NCBI GenBank assembly: GCA_023424135.1
Contig: JAFAEH010000012.1
Span: forward strand, 1-36,019
Origin: Actinomycetes bacterium
Lineage (GTDB): Bacteria; Actinomycetota; Actinomycetes; Actinomycetales; Cellulomonadaceae
Direction: 5' to 3'
Length of the DNA: 36,019 nucleotides
Shown here: positions 24,626-33,800 of the stretch, piece by piece
Layout: the number at the start of each line of letters is the position of its first letter
Numbering within the stretch: the stretch's first letter is position 1
The notes under the pieces: model-generated
Databases searched by the model: none
The model's input: only the letters and a program-made list of their open reading frames with translations
What the model was told of the DNA's origin: nothing
Made by a program: the position numbers and the translations under genes

Positions 24626-25627
24626 TCAGGGCCGCGTCCCCGCGTCGTCGACGTCGACCGTCCCGTGGCACGACGCGAGCTCGACGCCGTCGACGAGCAC
24701 CGTGCTGTCCACCGTGAAACGGCCGGACCCGACGGCGTCCGGCGCCTCGACCGTCCCCACGGCCACGGACACGCCCGTCCCCTCGTCCTGCGACGACGAC
24801 CACACCGACGCCGACCCCGACGTCGCAGGGCCGCTCACCGTCGTGTCGACCCGGACCTGCCGCCCGTCCGTCGTACCGGCGGGCAGTTCCCAGGAGACGT
24901 CCCAGCGATCGGCGGCGGGCGGCCCCTCGCGCGTCAGGCCGAGCCGCGCCTGCCGGCGGGTCGTCACCTGCGCCGCGAGGTGGGTCGTGACGCCGTCGGG
25001 TGCGTCCGCCGTGCGGCACGCCCCGTCGACGGTGCGCGTCTGCGCGCTGTCCGACGTCACGAGCCCACCCGCGACCGCGACGAGGGCCAGCGCCACGGCC
25101 ACGGGGCGCGCCCAGCGTCCCACCGGTGCGGGCACCGACGCCCACCCCGGTGGCCACGGGGTCCGCAGCACGCGCGTGCGCGCCAACGAGTCCGCGAACG
25201 TCCTGCCCTGCGCGTCCCACAGCGGACGCAGGTAGCCGATGAGCAGGAGCGAGTCCAGGACGTGCAGCAGCTGACGCCACGACGTCCGGAGCACGCCCAC
25301 CGGCCGTCCGGTGTCGGCGTCGACCACCACGATGCCCAGCGCGCGCTTGCCCACGGTCGCACCGCTCCACGCCTGCAGCGCGAGCAGCGCGAGCACGCAC
25401 ACCAGCATGGCGGGCGACCACGCGGGCACGACACCGTCGTCGGCGGTCCCTCCCGCGGGGAGCCCCGGCCACAGCCCCGGAGCCGTCCCGGACGGCACGG
25501 CCCACCACGCGACCAGTCCCAGCAGCATCGAGTCGACGACGACGGCGGCCGCCCGAGCACCCCACGACGCGGGCGCCGGGACCGCAGGTGCGGCGACCCA
25601 CCCCCGATCGTCGTCGACCATCGTCAT
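24626..25627 (-). CDS. RDD-family membrane protein with extracytoplasmic C-terminal domain
   Basis: A 333-aa protein. Residues 20-155 form an RDD domain: SWGARAAAVVVDSMLLGLVAWW carries the Arg and Asp of the first helix, a second TM is at about 72-88, then TVGKRALGIVVVDADTGRPVG and a third TM followed by DAQGRTFADSLARTRV. A further TM (about 173-191) leads to a roughly 140-residue outside domain, beta-rich by pattern, with one Cys at 204 and another near 318 that could pair. RDD proteins are mostly of unknown role, some proposed as transporters. ATG at 25627 is followed two codons later by another ATG; the only ribosome-site candidate is AGGA about 10 nt upstream. The gene ends far from its neighbours' functions. 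Confidence 0.82.
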   Translation of the reverse strand: MTMVDDDRGWVAAPAVPAPASWGARAAAVVVDSMLLGLVAWWAVPSGTAPGLWPGLPAGGTADDGVVPAWSPAMLVCVLALLALQAWSGATVGKRALGIVVVDADTGRPVGVLRTSWRQLLHVLDSLLLIGYLRPLWDAQGRTFADSLARTRVLRTPWPPGWASVPAPVGRWARPVAVALALVAVAGGLVTSDSAQTRTVDGACRTADAPDGVTTHLAAQVTTRRQARLGLTREGPPAADRWDVSWELPAGTTDGRQVRVDTTVSGPATSGSASVWSSSQDEGTGVSVAVGTVEAPDAVGSGRFTVDSTVLVDGVELASCHGTVDVDDAGTRP

Positions 25628-25683
25628 GGGCCCGATCCTGGCACGTCGGCGACGGCGCCGACAGGCCCCTTCCGCGCCGGGGG

Positions 25684-26814
25684 TCAGGCCCGCGAGGTGG
25701 CCCCGGGCGGGTCCTGCACCTCCTCGACCAGCGCACCGTCGGCGACGCCCGTGCCCGACGCCCCCCGCTGCAGCGCCATCGCCCGGTTCTCGAGCAGCCG
25801 CGTGACCACCTCCTGCGCGAACCCGAACACCAGCGCGTACACGGCGATCTCCTGCTGCGTGTCCAGCCCGTCGAAGCCGGTGACGATCCGCGCCTGCAGG
25901 ACCATGACACCCACGACCGCGACGACGGCACCGAACGGGATCCGCAGCAGCCCGAGCCGCGTGGTCAGCCGGTACGGCGACACCGACGGACTGGTCCGTC
26001 GCACCGCAGCCACCGCCGTGATGCCGGCGCCGATCATGCCGAGGACCGCGACGCTCGCGGTGTCGCCCGCCGTCGGCCCGGGGCGCCCGGACGGGCACAT
26101 CGCCCGGGGCGCGTCGACGCACAGGGGGAACAGGGTGGGCACGAACGTCCCTGCCAGGACCACGAGCACCATCGCGGCCGCCGTCAGCCACGCCACCTGA
26201 CCGAGACGGTCGCGCAGGTGCCGCACCTGCCGGAACTCCCGGTCCGACGCCGCGTACGCGGCCGACAGCGCGTAGCTCAGCGTGTGGCGGTTCTCCTCGG
26301 ACGGGTCGGCCTTGCGCGCCAGCTGCGTCAACCGCGCGAGCAGCGCCGCATCGCGCGGCCGCATGCGCCCGACCCGCTGCACCGCGTACATGGACTGCGC
26401 GCAGAACGCGTCGGCCGGGACGATCAGGGGCAGCAGCGCGCGTGCCCGGTGCACCGCGTGCCACGCGGACTCGATGCGTGCGTCGCGCCTCGCGCCCCTG
26501 CGGTGACCCGACGCGGCCCCGATCGACCGCGACGCCAGGGCGAGCTCACGCTCGCAGATCTGCCGGGCCGAACGCGCGGCGGCGCCGCGCCGGGTGCCGA
26601 CCACCGTGATCGCCCCACGCACGAGCCGCACGTCCGCCTGCACCTCGAGCAGCTCGAGGCGTTCCCCCGAATCCCGACGACATGATCGGCGCCGCCCCGC
26701 CCTGACGGCCCCGGCGGCCACCGGGCGCGCGTCGACGACCGTCGGCGCGTCGGCCGCCTCTGCCCAGGCGACGTCCCGCACGGGCGTCTCCTCCTGCGCG
26801 CGCACGATCGTCAT
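25684..26814 (-). CDS. Unrecognised membrane protein, four predicted TM segments
   Basis: A 376-aa protein I do not recognise. The first 205 residues are basic, mostly helical and cytoplasmic-looking, including a run RRRSCRRDSGERLELLEVQ (41-59) and ADPSEENRHTLSYALSAAY (169-187). Four hydrophobic segments follow at about 208-230, 252-271, 292-308 and 322-338, with a Cys pair (232, 240) in the first outside loop. The last TM ends in VFGFAQEVVTRLLENRA, which recalls the YSERF-like ending of other uncharacterised bacterial membrane proteins. ATG at 26814 has a strong purine-rich GGGAGGGG 3 nt upstream. It is 56 nt upstream of the RDD gene on the same strand and divergent from another unknown membrane protein. 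No function is proposed. Confidence 0.75.
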   Translation of the reverse strand: MTIVRAQEETPVRDVAWAEAADAPTVVDARPVAAGAVRAGRRRSCRRDSGERLELLEVQADVRLVRGAITVVGTRRGAAARSARQICERELALASRSIGAASGHRRGARRDARIESAWHAVHRARALLPLIVPADAFCAQSMYAVQRVGRMRPRDAALLARLTQLARKADPSEENRHTLSYALSAAYAASDREFRQVRHLRDRLGQVAWLTAAAMVLVVLAGTFVPTLFPLCVDAPRAMCPSGRPGPTAGDTASVAVLGMIGAGITAVAAVRRTSPSVSPYRLTTRLGLLRIPFGAVVAVVGVMVLQARIVTGFDGLDTQQEIAVYALVFGFAQEVVTRLLENRAMALQRGASGTGVADGALVEEVQDPPGATSRA

Positions 26815-26832
26815 GGCCCCTCCCCCCGGGTT

Positions 26833-26870
26833 CGTCCGACGCCCCTCCCACACGTCAGGAGCGTCGGACG
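26833..26870. promoter_or_regulatory. Perfect 10-bp inverted repeat between divergent membrane-protein genes
   Basis: CGTCCGACGC (26833-26842) and GCGTCGGACG (26861-26870) are exact reverse complements with an 18-nt spacer inside the 117-bp divergent gap. It could be an operator for both genes or a leader hairpin of the minus-strand gene. No known consensus matched by eye. Confidence 0.45.
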
Positions 26871-26931
26871 CACACGGAGATACCGGGCGTCGTCCGGCGT
26901 GCGGTGCCAGGCTGTGCACCGGAGGTGGCGC

Positions 26932-27783
26932 GTGCACGCTGGGGTCACGCCGCAGGCCGAGCGCCGCGCGGTCAGGTCGACGTACCGCAGCCTGCGCCTG
27001 GGCGTCGTCGTGCTGCTCCTCATGCTCGTCACCGCGGTCGTCACGCAGGCCGTGCAGGACGGCTGCTGGCTGGACTCGCTGAGCGCCTACTACTGGACGG
27101 GGGCGCACGACGTGCTCGTCGGCGCGCTGGTGGGCCTCGGCGTGCTCCTGGTGGTCTACGAGGGCGCCGACGAGCTCGAGGACGCACTGCTCGACGCGGC
27201 GGGGCTGCTCGCGGTCGTCGTCGCGCTCACGCCGACGGACGTCGCGCAGGGATGCCCGGGGGCGCCCGCGCCCGAGGCACCGGCAGCGCTCGCCGACGTG
27301 CGCACCGGGCTGACCGCGCTGCTGGTCGCCGCCCTGGTCGCGTGGGGCGTGCGGTACGCGGTCGCCCTGCGGGCGGGTCTGGCACGCCCCGCGGTGCTCG
27401 CACGCGGCGGCGGCGTGCTCGTGGTCCTCGTGCTCGCCGCGTGGTTCGTCGTCGCGCCCGCCGGCGTCGTGGCGTCGGCGCACGACGTCGCGGCGGTCCT
27501 GCTGTTCGTCGCGGTCGTCGGTGTGGTCGTCCGGCGCGCGTTCGCGGCCCGCGGCACCGCGGGCCCGTGGGCTGTCGTCTACGCCACGCTGGGCGCCGCG
27601 ATGCTGCTCACGCTCGGGACCGTCGTCGCCCTGCGCGCCGCTCTCCCGGCGTGGGGGCACGCCGTGCTGGTGCTCGAGACCCTGCTGATCGGGCTGTTCG
27701 CGGCCGCGTGGGTCGCGCAGACCGTCGAGCTGTGGGGCGAGGACGTCACCCGCGTCCGGCGCGCGCCGTCCCCCGTCGGCTGA
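26932..27783 (+). CDS. Unrecognised multi-spanning membrane protein
   Basis: A 283-aa protein with about eight TM segments (near 22-42, 58-76, 84-100, 124-141, 160-179, 184-201, 213-233 and 243-262). The stretch CWLDSLSAYYWTGAHDVLVG (45-64), followed by an outside-to-inside acidic EGADELED and LTPTD (99-103), resembles a set of uncharacterised bacterial membrane proteins with an S-x-S-x-Y-Y motif; I cannot name the family. GTG at 26932 is fixed by GGAGG 6 nt upstream. It is divergent from the 376-aa membrane protein and convergent with pyk across a 19-bp terminator. Confidence 0.78.
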   Translation: MHAGVTPQAERRAVRSTYRSLRLGVVVLLLMLVTAVVTQAVQDGCWLDSLSAYYWTGAHDVLVGALVGLGVLLVVYEGADELEDALLDAAGLLAVVVALTPTDVAQGCPGAPAPEAPAALADVRTGLTALLVAALVAWGVRYAVALRAGLARPAVLARGGGVLVVLVLAAWFVVAPAGVVASAHDVAAVLLFVAVVGVVVRRAFAARGTAGPWAVVYATLGAAMLLTLGTVVALRAALPAWGHAVLVLETLLIGLFAAAWVAQTVELWGEDVTRVRRAPSPVG

Positions 27784-27800
27784 TCTCAAGGCCCGCCGGA

Positions 27801-27842
27801 CGACGACGGCCACCGACCCGTGCGGGTCGGTGGCCGTCGTCG
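27801..27842. terminator. Bidirectional terminator between the membrane-protein gene and pyk
   Basis: CGACGACGGCCACCGACCC (27801-27819) and its exact complement at 27824-27842 form a perfect 19-bp stem with a GTGC loop, 17 nt after one stop and 8 nt from the other. It is the strongest hairpin in the window. Confidence 0.8.
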
Positions 27843-27850
27843 ACGAGGGC

Positions 27851-29287
27851 TCAGGCGATGCGGGTGCGCACCTGCTCCTCGTCGCCGATCTTGTGCACGA
27901 CGACCGTGTTGGTCGACCCGACCACGCCCACGGGCGTCCCCGCGACGACCACGACGTAGTCACCGACCTCGGCGAGGCCGTTGGCGCGCAGAGTCTGGTC
28001 GACCTGGCTGACCATCGTGTCGGTGCTCTCGACCGACGGCACCTGGTAGGTCTGCACGCCCCACGACAGCGACAGGCGGTTGCGGACCGACTCCTCCGGC
28101 GTGAACGCGAGCAGCGGGATCGACGAGCGCAGACGCGACATGCGCCGCGCGGAGTCGCCGGACTGCGTGAACGTCACGAGGTACTTCACGCCGATGCGCT
28201 CACCGATCTCCGCAGCGGCACGCGTGATCGCGCCACCGCGCGTCGAGGGGACCGAGCCGAGCGGCGCGATGCGCTCGCGACCGAGCTCCTCGGTGCTCTC
28301 GATGATCCGCGCCATCGTGCGCACGGCCTCGATCGGGTAGTCCCCGACGCTCGTCTCGCCCGAGAGCATGACCGCGTCCGCGCCGTCGAGGACGGCGTTC
28401 GCGCAGTCGGACGCCTCGGCGCGCGTCGGGCGGGGGCTCGTGATCATCGACTCGAGCACCTGGGTCGCGACGATGACCGGCTTGGCGTTGCGGCGTGCCA
28501 GCTCCACGGCCCGCTTCTGCACGAGCGGGACCTGCTCGAGCGGCAGCTCGACGCCCAGGTCGCCACGGGCGACCATGATGCCGTCGAACGCCTGCACGAT
28601 CTCGCTGAGGTTCTCGACGGCCTGCGGCTTCTCGATCTTGGCGACGACCGGGACGACCCGGCCCTCCTCCTCCATGATCCGACGCACGTCGTCGTAGTCG
28701 GCCGCCGTCCGCACGAACGACAGCGCGATGAGGTCGGCGCCGACGTTGAGGGCCCAGCGCAGGTCCTCCTCGTCCTTGTCGCTCATCGCCGGCACGGACA
28801 CCGCGACACCCGGCAGGTTCAGGCCCTTGTTGTTCGACACCGGCCCGGGGACCTCGACGCGGGTGACGACGTCGTTGCCCTCGACGGCGGTGACGCGCAC
28901 GAGCACCTTGCCGTCGTCGATGAGGATCGGGTCACCGGGCTTCACGTCGCCGGGCAGACCCTTGAACGTGGTGGAGACGCGCTCCTTGGTGCCCTCGACG
29001 TCGTCCGTCGTGATCGTGAAGACGTCGCCGACCTCGAGGTCGTGCTTGCCCTCGACGAACCGGCCGAGCCGGATCTTCGGGCCCTGCAGGTCCACGAGGA
29101 CCGCCACCGAGCGCCCCGAGGCCTTGGCCGCTGCACGCACGTTGTCGTACACCCGCTTGTGCACCTCGGTGTCGCCGTGGCTGCGGTTCAGACGCGCGAC
29201 GTCCATCCCGGCGTCGACGAGTGCCTGGACCTGCTCGGGCGACTCTGTCGCCGGGCCGATGGTGCAGACGATCTTGGCTCTACGCAT
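27851..29287 (-). CDS. pyk: Pyruvate kinase
   Basis: Converts phosphoenolpyruvate and ADP to pyruvate and ATP. The 478-aa length is typical. The barrel begins AKIVCTIGPATES; substrate and potassium-site residues are Arg32, Asn34 and Ser36 (ARLNRSHGD). The B-domain lid spans about 73-170. Catalytic Lys217 with Glu219 lies in AKIEKPQAVENL, Asp243 in MVARGDLGVE, and the signature SPRPTRAEASD is at 284-294. The allosteric C-domain occupies the last 130 residues. ATG at 29287 has no Shine-Dalgarno; TAGTCT stands exactly 6 nt upstream (leaderless). With pfkA this gives two committed glycolytic steps in the window. Confidence 0.97.
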   Translation of the reverse strand: MRRAKIVCTIGPATESPEQVQALVDAGMDVARLNRSHGDTEVHKRVYDNVRAAAKASGRSVAVLVDLQGPKIRLGRFVEGKHDLEVGDVFTITTDDVEGTKERVSTTFKGLPGDVKPGDPILIDDGKVLVRVTAVEGNDVVTRVEVPGPVSNNKGLNLPGVAVSVPAMSDKDEEDLRWALNVGADLIALSFVRTAADYDDVRRIMEEEGRVVPVVAKIEKPQAVENLSEIVQAFDGIMVARGDLGVELPLEQVPLVQKRAVELARRNAKPVIVATQVLESMITSPRPTRAEASDCANAVLDGADAVMLSGETSVGDYPIEAVRTMARIIESTEELGRERIAPLGSVPSTRGGAITRAAAEIGERIGVKYLVTFTQSGDSARRMSRLRSSIPLLAFTPEESVRNRLSLSWGVQTYQVPSVESTDTMVSQVDQTLRANGLAEVGDYVVVVAGTPVGVVGSTNTVVVHKIGDEEQVRTRIA

Positions 29288-29293
29288 GACTCG

Positions 29294-29299
29294 AGACTA
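29294..29299 (-). promoter_or_regulatory. Leaderless -10 element of pyk
   Basis: Minus-strand TAGTCT fits TANNNT, separated from the ATG by CGAGTC (6 nt). No ribosome-binding site. It lies between the gltD 3' end and pyk, so pyk need not depend on gltBD read-through. A short imperfect hairpin (29312-29330) just upstream may end the gltBD transcript. Confidence 0.5.
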
Positions 29300-29396
29300 T
29301 GCCTTCCTGGAGTTCGGCCGCAGGCCGGACGTCCCGGCAGGCGTGCCTGACCCGCGGGTACACCCGGTCGGGGTGGTGCGGGACGTGGGGTGAGGT

Positions 29397-30872
29397 TCAG
29401 GGTCGCAGAGCCACGGTGCTGGCCGACACGGGTGCCGGCAGCTCCGAGGACCCTGACAGGTACGCGTCGACGGCCGCGGCCGCGGCCCGGCCCTCGGCGA
29501 TCGCCCACACGACGAGGGACTGACCACGTCCCGCGTCGCCGGCGACGAAGACGCCGGGCACGTCGGTGGCGAAGTCGTCGTCGCGTGCGACGGCACCGCG
29601 TGGGGTCAGTGCGACCCCGAGCTGCGCGGTGAGGTCGCCGGTCTCCGGGCCGGTGAAGCCCATGGCGACCAGGACGAGGTCCGCGGGGATCTCGCGCTCG
29701 GTGCCGGGCGTCGGCTCGCGACGTCCGTCGGGCAGGTACTCGGTCGTCGCCAGGCGCAGTCGGCGCACGTGCCCGGCGTCGTCCCCCTCGCCGGCGAGGA
29801 ACGCCACGGTCGACGCGAGGTACGACCGCTCACCGCCCTCCTCGTGCGAGGACGAGACCTCGAAGAGGACCGGGTCGGTCGGCCACGGCTGGCCCGCGGG
29901 CCGCTCGCTCGGCGGCTTCTTCCCGATCGCGAGGGTCGTGACGGAGGCCGCCCCCTGGCGCAGGGCCGTGCCGACGCAGTCCGAGCCGGTGTCGCCGCCG
30001 CCGATGACGACGACGTGCTTGCCCTCGGCCGTGACCTGGTCCGGCACGTCCTTGCCCGCCGCCACGGCGTTCGCGGGGTGCAGGTAGTCCATGGCGGCGT
30101 GCACCCCGTCGAGCTCGACACCCGGCACGCGCAGCTCACGCGGCACGGTCGCACCGGTCGCGACGACGATCGCGTCGTAGCGCGCCTGGAGCTGGACCCA
30201 CGTGACGTCGGTGCCGACGGCCACGCCGGGACGGAACCGGGTGCCCTCGGCGCGCATCTGCTCGAGGCGGCGGTCGATGTGGACCTTCTCGAGCTTGAAG
30301 TCCGGCACGCCGTAGCGCAGCAGACCACCGATCTCGTCGTCGCGCTCGTACACGGCGACCGTGTGCCCCGCGCGCGTCAGCTGCTGCGCCGCGGCCAGAC
30401 CGGCAGGACCGGAGCCGACGACCGCGACCGTGTGCCCCGTCAGCCGCTGCGGCACCTGCGGCGCCACCAGCCCGCGCGCGAACGCCTCGTCGATGATCGA
30501 GACCTCGACGTTCTTGATCGTCACCGGCGGCTGGTTGATGCCGAGCACACAGCTCGACTCGCACGGCGCCGGGCAGATGCGCCCCGTGAACTCGGGGAAG
30601 TTGTTCGTCGCGTGCAGCCGGTCGATCGCGTCGGCCCACTGCCCGCGCCACACCAGGTCGTTCCACTCGGGGATGAGGTTGCCCAGCGGACAGCCGTTGT
30701 GGCAGAACGGGATGCCGCAGTCCATGCAGCGACCGGCCTGCTCCTTGAGGAACGGCTGCCCCTCCTGCAGGTGGGCGTGCACGTCCCTCCAGTCGCGCAG
30801 ACGCACCTCGACCGGGCGGTTCGGCGGGAGCTCGCGCTCCCGCACCTTCAGGAAACCGCGGGGGTCAGCCAC
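29397..30872 (-). CDS. gltD: Glutamate synthase (NADPH) small subunit
   Basis: Electron-input subunit of GOGAT: FAD and Fe-S clusters pass NADPH electrons to GltB. 491 aa. Cys49, 52, 57 and 61 (CMDCGIPFCHNGC) and Cys100, 104 and 108 (CPAPCESSC) are the N-terminal Fe-S ligands. The FAD GxGxxG is VVGSGPAGLA at 151-160, and the NADPH site VVVIGGGDTGSD lies further on. The end has GVFVAGDAGRGQSLVVWAIAEGR, the second FAD contact. GTG at 30872 follows GGAGG by 6 nt and overlaps the gltB stop by 8 nt, so the subunits are coupled. Confidence 0.96.
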   Translation of the reverse strand: MADPRGFLKVRERELPPNRPVEVRLRDWRDVHAHLQEGQPFLKEQAGRCMDCGIPFCHNGCPLGNLIPEWNDLVWRGQWADAIDRLHATNNFPEFTGRICPAPCESSCVLGINQPPVTIKNVEVSIIDEAFARGLVAPQVPQRLTGHTVAVVGSGPAGLAAAQQLTRAGHTVAVYERDDEIGGLLRYGVPDFKLEKVHIDRRLEQMRAEGTRFRPGVAVGTDVTWVQLQARYDAIVVATGATVPRELRVPGVELDGVHAAMDYLHPANAVAAGKDVPDQVTAEGKHVVVIGGGDTGSDCVGTALRQGAASVTTLAIGKKPPSERPAGQPWPTDPVLFEVSSSHEEGGERSYLASTVAFLAGEGDDAGHVRRLRLATTEYLPDGRREPTPGTEREIPADLVLVAMGFTGPETGDLTAQLGVALTPRGAVARDDDFATDVPGVFVAGDAGRGQSLVVWAIAEGRAAAAAVDAYLSGSSELPAPVSASTVALRP

Positions 30873-33800
30873 GGGCCACCTCCAGGATCTGGTCCCACAC
30901 GCCCGGGGCGCTCGGGTCGAGGCCGTCGGCCTCGGCCTGGGCGAGCGCACGGCGCATGCGCGAGTACTCGGCGGGCTGCAGCCGCGTGAAGCGGGCCCGC
31001 GTGGCCGTCAGGTCGCCCAGCAGCTGCTCGGCGACGGGCGAGCCGGTCTCCTCCGCGTGGCGGCGCAGGAGCCGCTCCACGGTGGCCATGTCCTCGTCGT
31101 CCAGCGGGTCGAGCAGCAGCTCGCCCGTGCGCACGGCGTCGAGGTTGACCAGCGCGGGCCGCAGGTCCAGGACGTAGGCCTGGCCGCCCGACATGCCGGC
31201 CCCCAGGTTGCGCCCCGTGCGGCCGAGCACGACGACCGTGCCACCGGTCATGTACTCCAGCGCGTGGTCGCCCACCCCCTCGACGACGAGCGTCGCGCCC
31301 GAGTTCCGCACCGCGAACCGCTCGCCGACCAGCCCACGCAGGAAGATCTCGCCCCGCGTGGCGCCGTAGCCGATGACGTTGCCCGCGATGACGTTGTGCT
31401 GGCTGGACAGCACCGAGCTGCGGTCCGGCCGCACGACGATGCGCCCGCCCGACAGTCCCTTGCCGACGTAGTCGTTCGCGTCGCCGTACAGCCGCAGCGT
31501 GATCCCGGGAGGGAGGAACGCCCCGAACGACTGCCCGGCCGACCCGTTGAGCGTCACGTCGATCGTGCCGTCGGGCAGCCCCGGACCGCCGTACCGCTTG
31601 GTGACCTCGTGCCCGAGCATCGTGCCGACCGTGCGGTTGACGTTGCGGACCGGCAGGTCGATGCGCACCGGCTCGCCGTGCTCGAGCGCGCCGGCGGCCA
31701 GCGTGATGAGCCTGTTGTCGAGCGCCCGGTCGAGGCCGTGGTCCTGCGCCTTGACGTGGTGCAGCGCCGACCCGGCCTTGGGCTGCGGTACCGCGAGCAC
31801 CGGGCCCAGGTCGAGGCCCTCGGCCTTCCAGTGGTCGACCGCCTGCCGGGTGTCGAGCGACTCGACGTGCCCGACGGCCTCCTGGATCGAGCGGAAGCCG
31901 AGCGCCGCGAGGTGCTCGCGCACCTCCTGGGCGACGAACTCGAAGAACGTCACGACGAACTCGGGCCGCCCCGAGAACCGGGCGCGCAGCTCGGGGTTCT
32001 GCGTCGCGACACCGACGGGACACGTGTCGAGGTGGCAGACGCGCATCATGATGCAGCCCGAGACGACCAGCGGCGCGGTCGCGAAGCCGAACTCCTCGGC
32101 GCCCAGCAGCGCACCGACGACCACGTCGCGCCCGGTCTTGAGCTGACCGTCGACCTGGACCACGACCCGGTCGCGAAGGTCGTTGAGCACGAGGGTCTGC
32201 TGGGTCTCGGCCAGACCGATCTCCCAGGGCGTGCCCGCGTGCTTGAGCGACGTCAGCGGGCTCGCACCCGTGCCGCCGTCGTGACCGGAGATGAGCACGA
32301 CGTCCGAGTGCGCCTTGGCCACGCCCGCCGCGACGGTCCCGACGCCGAACTCCGAGACGAGCTTGGTGTGGATGCGCGCCGACGGGTTCGCGTTCTTCGC
32401 GTCGTGGATGAGCTGCGCGAGGTCCTCGATCGAGTAGATGTCGTGGTGCGGGGGCGGCGAGATCAGCCCGACGCCCGGCGTCGAGTGCCGCGTCCGGGCG
32501 ACCCACGGGTACACCTTGTGCCCGGGCAGCTGCCCACCCTCGCCCGGCTTGGCGCCCTGCGCCAGCTTGATCTGGATGTCGTCGGCGTTCGTCAGGTACT
32601 CGCTCGTGACGCCGAAGCGCCCCGACGCGATCTGCTTGATCGCCGAGCGTCGGCGCGGGTCGTGCAGCCGCTCGGGGTCCTCGCCGCCCTCACCGGTGTT
32701 CGACTTGCCGCCCAGCTCGTTCATCGCGACCGCGAGGGTCTCGTGCGCCTCCGCCGAGATCGAGCCGTAGGACATCGCCCCGGTGTTGAACCGCTTGACG
32801 ATCTCGCTGACGGGCTCGACCTCGTCGATCGGCACGGGCGGGCGCACGCCGTCCTTGAAGCGCAGCAGACCGCGCAGCGTCATGAGCCGCTCGGACTGCT
32901 CGTCCACCCGCGCGGAGTACTCACGGAACACGTCCATCTGGCGCGTGCGCGTCGAGTGCTGCAGCCGGAACACCGTCTCGGGGTCGAACAGGTGCTCCTC
33001 GCCGCCGCGACGCCACTGGTACTCGCCGCCGACCGCCAGCCGCTGGTGGGCGACCCGGTTGCCGCTCGCCGGGTAGGCGTCGGCGTGGCGCGCGCCGACC
33101 TCGGCCGCGATCACGTCGAGCCCCACACCGCCGAGCCGGCTCGTCGTCCCGGTGAAGTAGCGGTCGACGAGCGCGTGCGACAGTCCGATCGCCTCGAACA
33201 CCTGCGCACCGCGGTAGGACGCGATCGTCGAGATGCCCATCTTCGACATGACCTTCAGGACGCCCTTGCCGAGCGCCTTGATGAGGTTCGCGACGGCCTT
33301 CTCCGGTGCGACGCCCGGCAGGTAGCCGCTGCGTGCGAGGTCCTCGACGGTCTCCATCGCGAGGTAGGGGTTGACGGCCGCGGCGCCGTAGCCGATGAGC
33401 AGCGCGACGTGGTGCACCTCGCGCACGTCACCGGCCTCGACGACCAGCGAGATCTGCGTGCGCGTGTGACGGCGCAGCGTGTGGTGGTGCACGGCCGACA
33501 GCAGCAGCAGCGACGGGATCGGCGCGAGGTCGGCGTCGGAGTTGCGGTCCGACAGCACGAGGAAGCTCACGCCGTCCTCGATGGCACGGTCGACCTCGGC
33601 GAAGATCTGCTCGAGGCGCTGCTCGAGCGCCGCTCCCCCGCCGTCGACCTTGTACAGGCCACGGATCGTCGTGGCACGGAAACCGAGCGACGGCTCCTTG
33701 GCGACGTGCACGATCTTCGCGAGCTGGTCGTTGTCGATCACCGGGAACGGCAGCATGAGCTTGCGCGCGTGCCCGGGTCCGTCGTCCAGGAGGTTGGGCT

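Noticed and set aside
20996..26200. A 1,734-codon open frame on the plus strand
   Set aside because: It runs antisense through livK, pdtaR, the tRNA and three further genes. Its product is Arg/Ala/Pro low complexity without domains, a normal effect of very high GC at codon third positions.
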